A stretch of 32,369 nt of DNA, from assembly GCA_964383855.1 (NCBI GenBank), contig CAYLIP010000031.1:1-32369 (forward strand), read 5' to 3'. The stretch comes from CAZHAC01 sp964383855. Lineage in GTDB: Bacteria; Chloroflexota; Dormibacteria; Dormibacterales; Dormibacteraceae. The position numbers and the translations under genes are program-made. Shown piece after piece: positions 17,171 to 25,289 of this stretch. The notes below the pieces were generated by a model that searched no databases, had not been told where the DNA came from, and saw only the letters and a program-made list of their open reading frames with translations. Position 1 is the stretch's first letter; each line of letters opens with the position of its first letter.

Positions 17171-17206
17171 ATGCGACAAGTTAGACGTCTTGTCTCGTAA
17201 TGTCAA
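17171..17206 (-). promoter_or_regulatory. Sigma-70-type promoter with overlapping palindromic operator for the TetR/ABC operon
   Basis: On the minus strand TTGACA (17206-17201) is followed after 17 nt by TAACTT (17183-17178), a good -35 and a fair -10. GACAAG-N8-CTTGTC (17175-17194) covers the -10 and part of the spacer, with an inner AGACGTCT palindrome at 17183-17190. Transcription would begin only about 7 nt before ATG 17164, so the mRNA is nearly leaderless, which fits the missing Shine-Dalgarno. A repressor bound here would block the polymerase. Confidence 0.7.
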
Positions 17207-17270
17207 GGAGGCTTAACGGGCAGTCTTATCCGCGTCGCCCCAGCCATGCGAGGGTTGCGGTCCGAGAGAT

Positions 17271-17951
17271 ATGGCGATCGAGACCGTTCCCCGCAGCTTC
17301 AGCTTCAGGTTCTCCGACCTGGACGGCGTGCACGAGGCGGCCGACCTGCGCGTGGTCGAGCCAGACGCCGGCCCCGCGCCGGGCGAGGCGCTCCTGGTCG
17401 AGCCGCCGGCGCGCCCGCGGTGGCTGCCGCGATTGCTGCCGGTCTTCCGCTCCAGCGATCCACTCCGGGTGAACGTCCGGTCGGCGGCGGCGCCGGCGTT
17501 CGGAGCCCGCCTCCTGGCCAGCCTGGCCGGCCTCTTCGCGAGCGCCGGCGACGCCGCCGGTCTCCGGGTCGGCACCTGGGAGGGCGGCTTTGCGGTGGCG
17601 GGTCACGCGATGCACCGGTTGGATGCGGCGGCGCACGCCGAGATCGTCGTCGCGGAGCTGGAGCCGGCCTCCGTGGCGGCGGCCGCCTCGGCCCTGGCCG
17701 ACCTCCCCCAGGAGAAGCGGTGGCTGGTGCTGCACGGCGATCTGCCGGCGCTCGACAGCGTGCTCGGGCTGGACGCGGCATTGGCCAGGGTGGCCCCCGA
17801 TCGCCAGGCCCGGCTGCCGCTCGTCGAAGGCGGCGACCTGGCCGCCGCCGCCCGCGGTCTGCCGCCGGGCCTGGGGAGGCGGCGCATCGGGCTCGCCCAC
17901 CTGGACCTGGCGCGCCGCCTGGTCAGCGCCTACCTGTCCGGGCAGCCATGA
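17271..17951 (+). CDS. Hypothetical protein (226 aa)
   Basis: From ATG 17271 the product is a soluble Ala/Leu/Arg-rich protein with no signal peptide. A short hydrophobic part lies around residues 75-95 (FGARLLASLAGLFASAGDAAGL). The segment RSFSFRFSDLDGVHEAADLRVVEP near the N-terminus and the strands VGTWEGGFAVAGHAM and AEIVVAELEPASV look like a mixed alpha/beta fold. I recognise no domain. The stop overlaps the next start as ATGA, so it is coupled to a lipoprotein gene. It is divergent from the double-HTH TetR and could share its control region. Confidence 0.72.
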   Translation: MAIETVPRSFSFRFSDLDGVHEAADLRVVEPDAGPAPGEALLVEPPARPRWLPRLLPVFRSSDPLRVNVRSAAAPAFGARLLASLAGLFASAGDAAGLRVGTWEGGFAVAGHAMHRLDAAAHAEIVVAELEPASVAAAASALADLPQEKRWLVLHGDLPALDSVLGLDAALARVAPDRQARLPLVEGGDLAAAARGLPPGLGRRRIGLAHLDLARRLVSAYLSGQP

Positions 17952-18454
17952 CCGGCCGGCTTGCCGCCCTCGGCGTGGTCGTGCTGGTGATTGGATGCGG
18001 CGGGGTGCCGGCGCGGCCGGCCGGCCCGGCGCCCGCCTCGCCGGCGGCGGCGGATGTCGCGGACGCCGTCGAGGCCGCGACGCGCGCGCAGGAAGCCCTC
18101 CGGGTCGCCTATGCCCACGCCGACGAGCGCCCCCTGAGCGGGCTCTTCACCGGCGAGGCCCTGGTCGCCATCCGGCGCGACCTGGCCGCAATGGCGGCGC
18201 GCGGAGCCCGCCGGGAGGAGGAGGTCCAAAGCCGCGCCGTCCTTCACCAGGCGGTCGGGGCGAGCCAGGCCGAGGTGGTTATCGAGGTCCGTGCGCGGGA
18301 CCGCGTGATCAGCGGCGGTACCGGCTCGCCCTTCGTTTCCGTGCTCCGGCAGTGGCGCGCCCATCTCCGCCGGGGCGTGGACGGCTGGGTGGTGGATGCG
18401 GCCGCCGACCTGCGCCCCGACCAGTGGTGGCCGGTGGCGGGAGGTGCCACCTGA
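17948..18454 (+). CDS. Predicted lipoprotein (168 aa)
   Basis: The N-terminus MTGRLAALGVVVLVIGCGG is a lipoprotein signal with the acylated Cys at about 17. An Ala/Pro linker follows. The mature domain (about residues 40-160) has EAATRAQEALRVAYAHADERPLSGLFTGEAL, then mixed strands such as AEVVIEVRARDRVI and a WRAHLRRGVDGWVVDAAADL end. This pattern resembles SnoaL/NTF2-like or Mce-associated domains, but not clearly enough to name. The start overlaps the previous stop (ATGA). It is probably anchored outside the membrane, with the preceding cytoplasmic protein as a possible partner. Confidence 0.75.
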   Translation: MTGRLAALGVVVLVIGCGGVPARPAGPAPASPAAADVADAVEAATRAQEALRVAYAHADERPLSGLFTGEALVAIRRDLAAMAARGARREEEVQSRAVLHQAVGASQAEVVIEVRARDRVISGGTGSPFVSVLRQWRAHLRRGVDGWVVDAAADLRPDQWWPVAGGAT

Positions 18455-18521
18455 AGCACTCTTGGAGGCGGCCCCGCCCCTGCGCCAAGCGGCGGGTCTC
18501 GCAAACTGTTAGAAACCGAGC

Positions 18522-19580
18522 ATGAGCCCTCAAGGCACGCCGTCCTCGAACCCCGACCTGCAGCCGCTGGGCTTCGGGCGCGTCTTCACCCAGCACATGG
18601 TGACCGCGCGCTGGACTCCGGCCGGTGGCTGGGGCCCCCTCGAGGTCGAGCCCCGACGTGCTCTGGAGCTGGACCCGGCGGCCACGGTGCTCCACTACGG
18701 CCAGTCGATCTTCGAAGGGCTCAAGGCGTATCCACAGCCCGACGGCTCAATCGGAGTCTTCCGGCCGGACGCAAACGCCGCCCGCTTCCAGCGGTCGGCG
18801 CGCCGCCTCGCGCTCCCTGAGCTGCCGGCGGCCGACTTCGTCAGCTCGCTCGACATGCTGATCGAGGTCGACCGGGCGGAGATCCCCTCCGGGGAGGAGC
18901 AGTGCCTTTACCTGCGGCCGCTGATGTTCGGCACGGAGTCGTTCCTGGGCGTGCGCGCGTCCCAGGAGGTCCGCTACATCCTCATCGGCTCGCCGGTCGA
19001 CTCCTACTTCGCCGGCGGCCTGCACGCGGTCTCGATCTGGCTGGCCGAGGACTATGTCCGAGCGGCGCCGGGTGGAACCGGCGCGGCCAAGTGCGCGGGC
19101 AACTATGCGAGCAGCCTGGTCGCCCAGCAGGAGGCGGCCGCCCACGGCTGCGAGCAGGTGCTCTTCCTCGATGCGGTCGAGCATCGCTGGCTCGAGGAGC
19201 TGGGCGGCATGAACATCTTTTTGGTCGCCGCCGACGGCACGCTGATCACGCCCGACCTTTCCGGCACCATCCTGGAGGGGGTGACTCGGGACTCGATCAT
19301 CGCGCTCGCTCGAGAGCGCGGTCGCCGGGTCGAGGAGCGTCGGGTCAGCTTCGAGGAGTGGCGCGCCGGGGCCGAATCCCGCCAGATCGTGGAGGCCTTC
19401 GCCTGCGGCACCGCGGCCGTCATCACCCCGATCGGCCGGGTCAGCTGGAGCGGTGGCGAGGTGAGGATGGCGGATGGCGCGACCATCGGCCCCGCCGTGA
19501 CCGAGCTGCGCCAGGCCCTGCTCGACATCCAGTACGGGCGCGTGGCCGATTCCCACGGCTGGATGCACCGGGCCGGCTAG
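18522..19580 (+). CDS. ilvE: Branched-chain-amino-acid aminotransferase
   Basis: This fold-type IV PLP enzyme transfers the amino group between glutamate and the keto acids of Leu, Ile and Val in the cytoplasm. The 352-residue protein carries the family segments LHYGQSIFEGLKAY (57-70), FRPDANAARFQRSARRL (80-96), the PLP lysine K190 in GGTGAAKCAGNYASS, EELGGMNIF and the phosphate-binding GTAAVITPIG. The class IIB-type length of about 350 fits. The ATG at 18522 is 67 nt after the lipoprotein stop. The downstream methyltransferase follows at 9 nt and is probably co-transcribed. Confidence 0.96.
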   Translation: MSPQGTPSSNPDLQPLGFGRVFTQHMVTARWTPAGGWGPLEVEPRRALELDPAATVLHYGQSIFEGLKAYPQPDGSIGVFRPDANAARFQRSARRLALPELPAADFVSSLDMLIEVDRAEIPSGEEQCLYLRPLMFGTESFLGVRASQEVRYILIGSPVDSYFAGGLHAVSIWLAEDYVRAAPGGTGAAKCAGNYASSLVAQQEAAAHGCEQVLFLDAVEHRWLEELGGMNIFLVAADGTLITPDLSGTILEGVTRDSIIALARERGRRVEERRVSFEEWRAGAESRQIVEAFACGTAAVITPIGRVSWSGGEVRMADGATIGPAVTELRQALLDIQYGRVADSHGWMHRAG

Positions 19581-19589
19581 CCGCCACCG

Positions 19590-20384
19590 ATGACCTCGCC
19601 GGCGCCCGGCCCCGGCCGCGCCGAGCCCGACTACGTGGCGGTCAACCGGGAGCATTGGAGCGCCCGCAACGCCCGCTACACGGCGGCCAGCGCCCGCGCC
19701 AGCTGGGCCTGTACCGAAATCGAATGGGGCATCTGGAAGGTGCGCGAGGCCGACCTCCACGTGCTGCCCGACGTGAGCGGCAAGGACGTCATCGAGCTCG
19801 GTTGCGGGACCGCCTACCTCAGCTCGTGGCTGAAGCGCCGGGGGGCCGGCAGGGTGGTCGGCGTCGACATCACCCCCGCGCAGCTCGCCACCGCGCGCGA
19901 GCTGGACGCGGAGTTCGGTCTCGGCCTGGAGCTGATCGAGGCCAACGCCGAGGCGGTACCCCTCGATGGCGCGCAGTTCGATCTCGCCATCTCGGAGTAC
20001 GGCGCCTCGATCTGGTGCGACCCCTACCGCTGGATCCCCGAGGCGGCCCGCCTGCTGCGGCCGGGCGGCCACCTTTTCTTCCTGCGCAACTCTCCGCTAT
20101 CGATCCTCTGCGCGACCGACACCGGGACCAGCGAATGCCTCCAGCGGCCACAGCGAGGCCTCAACCGGACGGATTGGGATGGCGACGACCCGGGCGTCGA
20201 GTTCCACCTGCCGCATGGCGAGATGCTCCGGCTGCTGAGGCGCACGGGCTTCGAGGTCCTGGAGCTGGTGGAGCTGTACCCGCCGGCGCTCGCCGCCGAC
20301 CACGAGTTCTACTCTCACGTTCGGGTCGCCTGGGCGGAGCGCTGGCCGGCCGAGGAGATCTGGCTGGCGCGCAAGTCCGGATGA
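19590..20384 (+). CDS. Class I SAM-dependent methyltransferase (264 aa)
   Basis: The Rossmann-type methyltransferase motif I is VIELGCGTAYLSSWL (residues about 67-81), motif II is VVGVDITPAQLATAREL, and the post-II acidic loop and LRPGGHLFFLRNSPL are present. The N-terminal ADYVAVNREHWS pattern is typical of UbiE/Methyltransf_11 proteins. The substrate is unknown. The stop is 52 nt from the convergent PAS/CpaE gene. It lies directly behind ilvE, but the link may be only transcriptional. Confidence 0.9.
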   Translation: MTSPAPGPGRAEPDYVAVNREHWSARNARYTAASARASWACTEIEWGIWKVREADLHVLPDVSGKDVIELGCGTAYLSSWLKRRGAGRVVGVDITPAQLATARELDAEFGLGLELIEANAEAVPLDGAQFDLAISEYGASIWCDPYRWIPEAARLLRPGGHLFFLRNSPLSILCATDTGTSECLQRPQRGLNRTDWDGDDPGVEFHLPHGEMLRLLRRTGFEVLELVELYPPALAADHEFYSHVRVAWAERWPAEEIWLARKSG

Positions 20385-20435
20385 GCCGGAACCGGCGCCT
20401 GCGCCCGGGGACGAGGCGGCGGTCGAGCCCCGGCT

Positions 20436-22430
20436 CTAGGCGCTGGTGCGGGTGCGCAGTTCGGTCAGCCGCTGAGCGAAGGCCGCGATGCCCTCGCTGA
20501 GGGGCGACGGCTGCCCCTGGCGGACCATGAGCGCGCCGGCCAGCACGGACTTCTCCGGTCGCGCGCCCATGTAGCCGAACTCCGCCGCCAGCGGCCGGCC
20601 CAGCACCTCCTCGACCGCCCTGGCGTCCATGGCCGCGTGCGGCGCTCGATGGTTCAGGACCACGTCGATGGCGCCGGTCGGCAGGTGCAGCGCGTTGGTT
20701 GCGATCTCGAGAAAGGCCCGGGTGTCGTGCATCGAGGTCAGCTCCGGCGTGGCGATGACGACCAGCCGGTCGGAGCGGTCGAGAACCGAGATCGCCATGT
20801 CGTTGAGGGGAGTGCCGAGGTCGTAGACGACGAACCGGAACTGCGGGGACAGGTGCTCGATGGCGGCCGCCACCAGGTCGGCGCCGACCAGGTCGGCCTC
20901 CTCCGGGCGCAGGGCGCTGGGGAGGACCATGAAGCCGTCCGGATGACCCGCCAGCGCGCCCCGCAGCGCTCCGCCGAGCGCCCAGGGCTCGAGGCCGCTG
21001 AGGCGTGCGAGGCAGGTCGTCGGCGCCAGGTTGGAAACCAGAGCCACGTGGTTGAAGGGCAGCGAGAGGTCGATCAGGAGCACCTCGCCCGGGTGCCCGG
21101 CCGCCAGCTCGGCGGCCAGGTTGGTGGCGAAGGTCGTCCTTCCCGAGCCGCCCTTGGTCGAGTAGACGGCGACACGAAGCTGGTCGTGGCTCTGGGGCTG
21201 GGCCAGGCGCTCAGACATCCGCCGGACCTGCAGGGACCGGCGCTGAAGGGCATCCCGGATGCTGGAGCGCAGCGCCGATCCAACTGGGGCGACCTCCTCG
21301 AGCGCGTCGTGCCCGAGCACAAGGACGCGCGTTTCGGTCACCGCCCGGACCCGCACCGTGACGCGTTCTTCGTGCTGGTCGGTGCCGATGAAGTCGCTCG
21401 GGGCGAGCGTCATCACGGCTGCCTCCTGCCCGTCCGGGATCACCTCGAGCAGGCCGTCCTCGACCACCCGCAGGGAAGGGCGGTTCCAGTCGAGCGTGAT
21501 CTCCTCGCCCGCGCGCGCCGTCTGGCGGCTGGTGTAGCGGGCGAGCCGGCCCAGGACCTGGTTGGAAGCGGTGAGGAAGACGGAGACGGGCTGGAGGGCC
21601 TGGACGCGGGCGGCGACGTCCGCTGCCTCGGGGTCGTCTGCCGGATCCAGCGGCCCGGCCGCCGCCCGGGTCTGCGCCGCTGCCAGCAGGGCCGCCGGGC
21701 TGTCGCCGTCGTCGGGATTGACGGCGAGCCCGGCCGCAGCCAGGTCCTGGCCGGCCAGGATGCGCTCGAAGGCCTCCGGGGAAGCGCCGGGCATGACCAC
21801 CGCGAACTCGCGGTGGCCGAGGCGAGCGACCGTGTCCGATGTGCGAACGGCACCGGCCAGCCGCTCCGAGGCGATCACGATCTCGGTCTCCGGGCGCAGC
21901 CGGACGGCGCCGACCAGGACCGGCTCGCCGGTTCGCTGCGACTGCGCGAGCGCCGCGTCCAGGCGCTCCTCGAGCAGCCGGTGGGTCGGGAGATCGGTCT
22001 CGGGGTCATAGAGGAGATGGCGGCGCAGCGAGGCCTCGGAGCTCTTGAGATCGGCGATGTCGACCAGCGTCGCCACCAGGAAGAGAGGCGTGCCGTCCAG
22101 GTCGCGCGCCAGGCTCATGGCCAGGCGCGCCCAGCGGCTGCTCCCGTCGGCGCGCTCGATGCGCAGGTCGGCCTCGACCGTCCCGGCTCGGAAGGAGGTC
22201 AGCCGCCCGTGGCGGATGGCCTTTTCGTCGTCGGGATGCACGAACTCGAGCAGCTCGCGGCCGGCAAGCTCGGGGGCGGGGACGTCGAGGAGAGCGGCGA
22301 AGGCCTCGTTGACCTCGGTGATGCGCCCGTCCAGCTCCAGGTGCGCCATCGGCACCGCGGCGGCCGCGAAAGAGCGATCCGCCCCCCGCCGTGCTCGCGA
22401 CGCGCGCTTGATCTGAGCTCCCCCTCTCAT
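20436..22430 (-). CDS. PAS / degenerate GGDEF / cNMP-binding-like / CpaE-MinD-type ATPase fusion (664 aa)
   Basis: Domains in order: PAS with HPDDE motif (about residues 26-128); a GGDEF-like fold (140-250) with GHREF at 205-209 in place of GGDEF, so cyclase activity is unlikely; a CAP_ED-like beta-barrel (about 285-385: FLTASNQVLGRLARYT...DGQEAAVMTLAPSDFIG); and a ParA/MinD-like ATPase (418-664). The ATPase has deviant Walker A KGGSGRTT (426-433) with Arg in place of the usual second Lys, as in atypical CpaE/TadZ proteins. Walker B-like VLLIDLSLP and a VVYDLG strand are present. ATG 22430 is preferred to TTG 22460. CpaE-type proteins position pilus or flagellar machines, but no pilus genes are seen here. 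Confidence 0.88.
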   Translation of the reverse strand: MRGGAQIKRASRARRGADRSFAAAAVPMAHLELDGRITEVNEAFAALLDVPAPELAGRELLEFVHPDDEKAIRHGRLTSFRAGTVEADLRIERADGSSRWARLAMSLARDLDGTPLFLVATLVDIADLKSSEASLRRHLLYDPETDLPTHRLLEERLDAALAQSQRTGEPVLVGAVRLRPETEIVIASERLAGAVRTSDTVARLGHREFAVVMPGASPEAFERILAGQDLAAAGLAVNPDDGDSPAALLAAAQTRAAAGPLDPADDPEAADVAARVQALQPVSVFLTASNQVLGRLARYTSRQTARAGEEITLDWNRPSLRVVEDGLLEVIPDGQEAAVMTLAPSDFIGTDQHEERVTVRVRAVTETRVLVLGHDALEEVAPVGSALRSSIRDALQRRSLQVRRMSERLAQPQSHDQLRVAVYSTKGGSGRTTFATNLAAELAAGHPGEVLLIDLSLPFNHVALVSNLAPTTCLARLSGLEPWALGGALRGALAGHPDGFMVLPSALRPEEADLVGADLVAAAIEHLSPQFRFVVYDLGTPLNDMAISVLDRSDRLVVIATPELTSMHDTRAFLEIATNALHLPTGAIDVVLNHRAPHAAMDARAVEEVLGRPLAAEFGYMGARPEKSVLAGALMVRQGQPSPLSEGIAAFAQRLTELRTRTSA

Positions 22431-22550
22431 CGCCTGTGAGTGAAACAGCCCGGCGGCCAAGGGCTATGAAGATTGTGTAAACGTACGTGAATGTCGGTGG
22501 ATTGACTCCGCCAGGCCGCCCTCAGGCGGGTGCCGGCGCCGGTCTCCGGG

Positions 22551-23045
22551 TCAGAGGAGACGCAACCGCCGGCCGCCGGCGGGCCACAGCAGCGTGCGGG
22601 CGCTGGTCACCTCGTTGACCACCGGCAGCTGAAGCTGGTCAGCGAGCCGGTCGAGCGCGGTCAGGCTCCAGGCCGCGGCGAACAGGTGCAGCGCCTCGCC
22701 CTGCCCGGACCTGAGCTGGACGAGGTGCAGGTCGGGGAGGAGGGAGGGCGTCTGCACCGTCAGGGCGACAAGAGAGACCAGCCGGCTGATCGGTATCGAG
22801 CGGGGCCGGCCAAGGAGGTCGCTGTGGACCAGCAAACCGGTGGCGAAGTCGATTCGCACATTGCGCGCGTAGAGCCAGGCGGCCGCCAGGGGAGCGATCA
22901 CGGCGGCCAGGGCCACGGCGATCAGCACCACCCGCGCCGGTGAGCCGCCGGTGGAGGGGAAGGCCTGGTTGAGGCCGCCCGCGACGAGCACGCCGGCCAC
23001 CATCGGCACGCCGCGTACCACGCCCGAGCGCAGCGCCCGCGTCAT
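22551..23045 (-). CDS. Membrane protein with PH-like C-terminal part, unknown function (about 164 aa)
   Basis: From ATG 23045 the protein has two hydrophobic helices (about residues 10-28 and 38-58). A soluble region then starts NVRIDFATGLLVHSDLLGRPRSIPISRLVSLVALTV, which resembles the strand pattern of small bacterial PH-like domains. The C-terminus is LLWPAGGRRLRLL. GTG starts at 23072 and 23114 are also open, so the N-terminus is uncertain. It follows the ABC-2 permease on the same strand after 88 nt and may belong to that transcript. No clear family. Confidence 0.65.
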   Translation of the reverse strand: MTRALRSGVVRGVPMVAGVLVAGGLNQAFPSTGGSPARVVLIAVALAAVIAPLAAAWLYARNVRIDFATGLLVHSDLLGRPRSIPISRLVSLVALTVQTPSLLPDLHLVQLRSGQGEALHLFAAAWSLTALDRLADQLQLPVVNEVTSARTLLWPAGGRRLRLL

Positions 23046-23133
23046 CGGCCGGACCGTCTGCTCTGCGTCCACGCTGTGGATGGACGCTACCAGCGATCGC
23101 GCGCCCCGGAGCACCCCCGCCCCGTGTGCCAGG

Positions 23134-23913
23134 TCAGCGGTTGGTCTCCGAGCGCACGAAGAGCACGGTCCCCACCACCAGCAGGCCGATGAACATGACC
23201 ACGATCACGACCAGGTTGGTAAGGGGGTCGAAGAGCACCACCCGGGCGCCCTCCGGCCGGCCGGCGTAGACCACGTTGCGGATCAGGTCGACCGCGTAGC
23301 GCAGGGGCGAGATCAGGGAGAACGGAGCCAGGTACCAGGGCAGGACCTTGATCGGATTGAAGATCCCGGCCAGGAAGAACTGCGGAAATATCAGGAAGGG
23401 CACGATCTGCTGGGCCGCTCGCTGGCTGCTGATGACGGCCATCACAGCCACGCCGAAGGCGCCGCCGAGGAGGCAGGCGAGGATGCACGCGGGGGCCAGC
23501 AGGAGCAGCTGGAGAGGCGAGAGCGGGACCCCGAGGAGAAGCGCAAGGAACAGCGTGGGTATGGCCTGGTAGAGGGAGACGACGGTCTCGCCCATCACCT
23601 TGCCGAAGATGATGCTGTAGCGCGATACGGGCGACACGAACATCTCCTGGCTGAAGTCGTTCTCCCGGTCCTCCAGGAGCGAGATCAGGCCCTGGGCGGA
23701 GCTCTGGAAGAGGGTCATCGCGAGCACGCCCGAAAAGATGAAGCCGATGAAGTTGAAGCCGGCGGCCCGGCCCAGGTTGCCCTGCAGGGTGCCGCCCATG
23801 AGGCCGACGAAGATGAGGGGAAAGATGAGGGAGAAGATCAGGCGCGGGCGGTCGCGGAGAAGCTTGACCACGTCCCGCGAGGCGATCGCGAGGATGGCGC
23901 CGGCATCGCTCAT
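23134..23913 (-). CDS. ABC-2 type transport permease (259 aa)
   Basis: A six-helix permease of the ABC2_membrane (DrrB/NodJ-like) type. The N-terminal RDVVKLLRDRPRLIFSLIFPLIFVGLMG, the MFVSPVSRYSIIFGKVMGETVVSL coupling segment, and the FFLAGIFNPIKVLPWYLAPFSLISPLRYAVDLIR segment are characteristic. The start overlaps the ATPase stop as ATGA, so both subunits are made together. The substrate is not shown by the sequence; small lipophilic compounds or polysaccharides are typical. Confidence 0.94.
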   Translation of the reverse strand: MSDAGAILAIASRDVVKLLRDRPRLIFSLIFPLIFVGLMGGTLQGNLGRAAGFNFIGFIFSGVLAMTLFQSSAQGLISLLEDRENDFSQEMFVSPVSRYSIIFGKVMGETVVSLYQAIPTLFLALLLGVPLSPLQLLLLAPACILACLLGGAFGVAVMAVISSQRAAQQIVPFLIFPQFFLAGIFNPIKVLPWYLAPFSLISPLRYAVDLIRNVVYAGRPEGARVVLFDPLTNLVVIVVMFIGLLVVGTVLFVRSETNR

Positions 23914-24851
23914 TCCATCGCCGTCCCGACTATCCGCAGGTAGGCGTCCTCGAGGCTCGGCGAGTCGGTGCGAAGAAGCGTGAGCGGCGTCCGGATGCTG
24001 CGCACAACCTCGTGCGCCGAGTGGCCGTCGAGCACCACCCGAAAACCGCCGTCGCGCTCCGCGAACGGCAGCGACAGTTCCTCGAGTTCGCGGCGAAGGG
24101 CGCTGCGGTCGGCCGCGGCCACCAGCAGCGACTCAGCCGACAGCTCAGCCTTGATCTCGGCCGGCGTGCCCAGCGAGACGACCCGGCCCTGGTTGAGGAT
24201 GCAGATGCGGTCCGCCTCCTCGGCCTCTTCGAGGTAGTGAGTGGTGAGGAAGATGGTGGTGGCGCCGCCGGCACGGACGTCGCGCAGGTAGCTCCAGAGG
24301 TTGTGCCGGCTGGCGGCGTCGAGACCGGCCGTCGGCTCGTCGAGAAAGAGCACGCGGGGCCGGTGCATGAGGCCGCGGATGATCTCCAGCTTTCTCTTCA
24401 TCCCGCCCGAGAGCCGGCGGACGGGCTTGAAGATGTCCTTCTCGAGCCCGAGCACGCCCGCCAGCTCCTCCACGTGCCGCCGGTATTCGCCGGGCATCAG
24501 GCGGTAGAGCGGCCGGTAGGGGTAGAGGCCGTAGAGCAGCGCGTGGAAGCGGACGTTCTCCTCGCCCGAGAGGTTCTGATCGAGGCTCGGCTTCTGGAAG
24601 ATGATGCCCACCTGCCGGCGCACGCCGGCCGGGTCCTGCGCCACGTCGACGCCTCCGATGGTGACCTGGCCCGATGTTGGCCGCAGGGTCGTGGTCAGGA
24701 TCGAGATGGTGGTGGTCTTGCCCGCCCCGTTGGGCCCGAGCAGGGCGAAGAACTCCCCCGGCCTGACCTCGAAGCTGACGCCGTCGACGGCGTTGGTGTC
24801 GGCGCGCCGGTAGCGCTTGACCAGGCGTTCGACCGCGATGACAGGTTCCAC
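23910..24851 (-). CDS. ABC transporter ATP-binding protein, DrrA-like (313 aa)
   Basis: The nucleotide-binding subunit has Walker A GPNGAGKTT (about residues 39-47), Q-loop IIFQKPSLDQNLS, signature RLSGGMKRKLEI, Walker B VLFLDEPTAGLDA and switch His in TTHYLEEAEEADR. It also has the C-terminal extension of about 80 residues (SAESLLVAAADRSALRRELEEL...SLEDAYLRIVG) found in DrrA/CcmA-type exporters. The GTG 24851 start begins the first strand directly. It lies 36 nt after the DCC1 gene and may belong to the same long transcript. Confidence 0.95.
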   Translation of the reverse strand: MEPVIAVERLVKRYRRADTNAVDGVSFEVRPGEFFALLGPNGAGKTTTISILTTTLRPTSGQVTIGGVDVAQDPAGVRRQVGIIFQKPSLDQNLSGEENVRFHALLYGLYPYRPLYRLMPGEYRRHVEELAGVLGLEKDIFKPVRRLSGGMKRKLEIIRGLMHRPRVLFLDEPTAGLDAASRHNLWSYLRDVRAGGATTIFLTTHYLEEAEEADRICILNQGRVVSLGTPAEIKAELSAESLLVAAADRSALRRELEELSLPFAERDGGFRVVLDGHSAHEVVRSIRTPLTLLRTDSPSLEDAYLRIVGTAME

Positions 24852-24887
24852 GGACTGTGGATCGTGCCACGAACCGGCGCGGCCGGG

Positions 24888-25289
24888 TCAGGCGCAGCTG
24901 CCGGTCCGGTCGCACTCCGGCACGTCGCCCCACCATCGCGACCAGATCTGGCGATGGGCGGCGACCCAGAGGTACGCGCGCTCCTCCAGCCAGGTCACCG
25001 GGCGGGCGGCGAGGAGCCAGGACAGCACCCGGTAGGCGCCGCCCAGGGCGGAGAGCACCTCGTTGACCGCCACCGCGCCCGAAGCCCGGCGCCCATTGGC
25101 GTCGATGACCCACACGCTGCGGTCGACGTCGGCCCGTGAGAGCCCGTAGCGCTCGATGATCCCCGGGGCCTGGTTGGCGGCCGGCGCCAGCCGGCGGCCC
25201 GCGTCGCGCTCGCGAGCCCACCGAATGCAGCGCGTGCAGAAGCCGCAGGTACCGTCGAACAGCACCACCAGGGGCGGCTGCATCGTCAT
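24888..25289 (-). CDS. DCC1-like thiol-disulfide oxidoreductase (DUF393, 133 aa)
   Basis: A small DUF393-family protein, named after its DxxCxxC motif, seen here as D12-G-T-C15-G-F-C18 in LFDGTCGFCTRCIRW. A thioredoxin-like part and a C-terminal helix with YLWVAAHRQIWSRWWG follow. The end carries CDRTGSC, two more cysteines. The ATG 25289 start overlaps the HTTM stop as ATGA. DCC1 proteins are often encoded beside HTTM membrane proteins, which supports a joint function, perhaps thiol/disulfide electron transfer to or from the membrane partner. Confidence 0.9.
   Translation of the reverse strand: MTMQPPLVVLFDGTCGFCTRCIRWARERDAGRRLAPAANQAPGIIERYGLSRADVDRSVWVIDANGRRASGAVAVNEVLSALGGAYRVLSWLLAARPVTWLEERAYLWVAAHRQIWSRWWGDVPECDRTGSCA

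Noticed and set aside
20385..20435. GC-rich stretch between convergent genes as a terminator
   Set aside because: Only a 5-bp dyad with a 2-nt loop could be found; not convincing.
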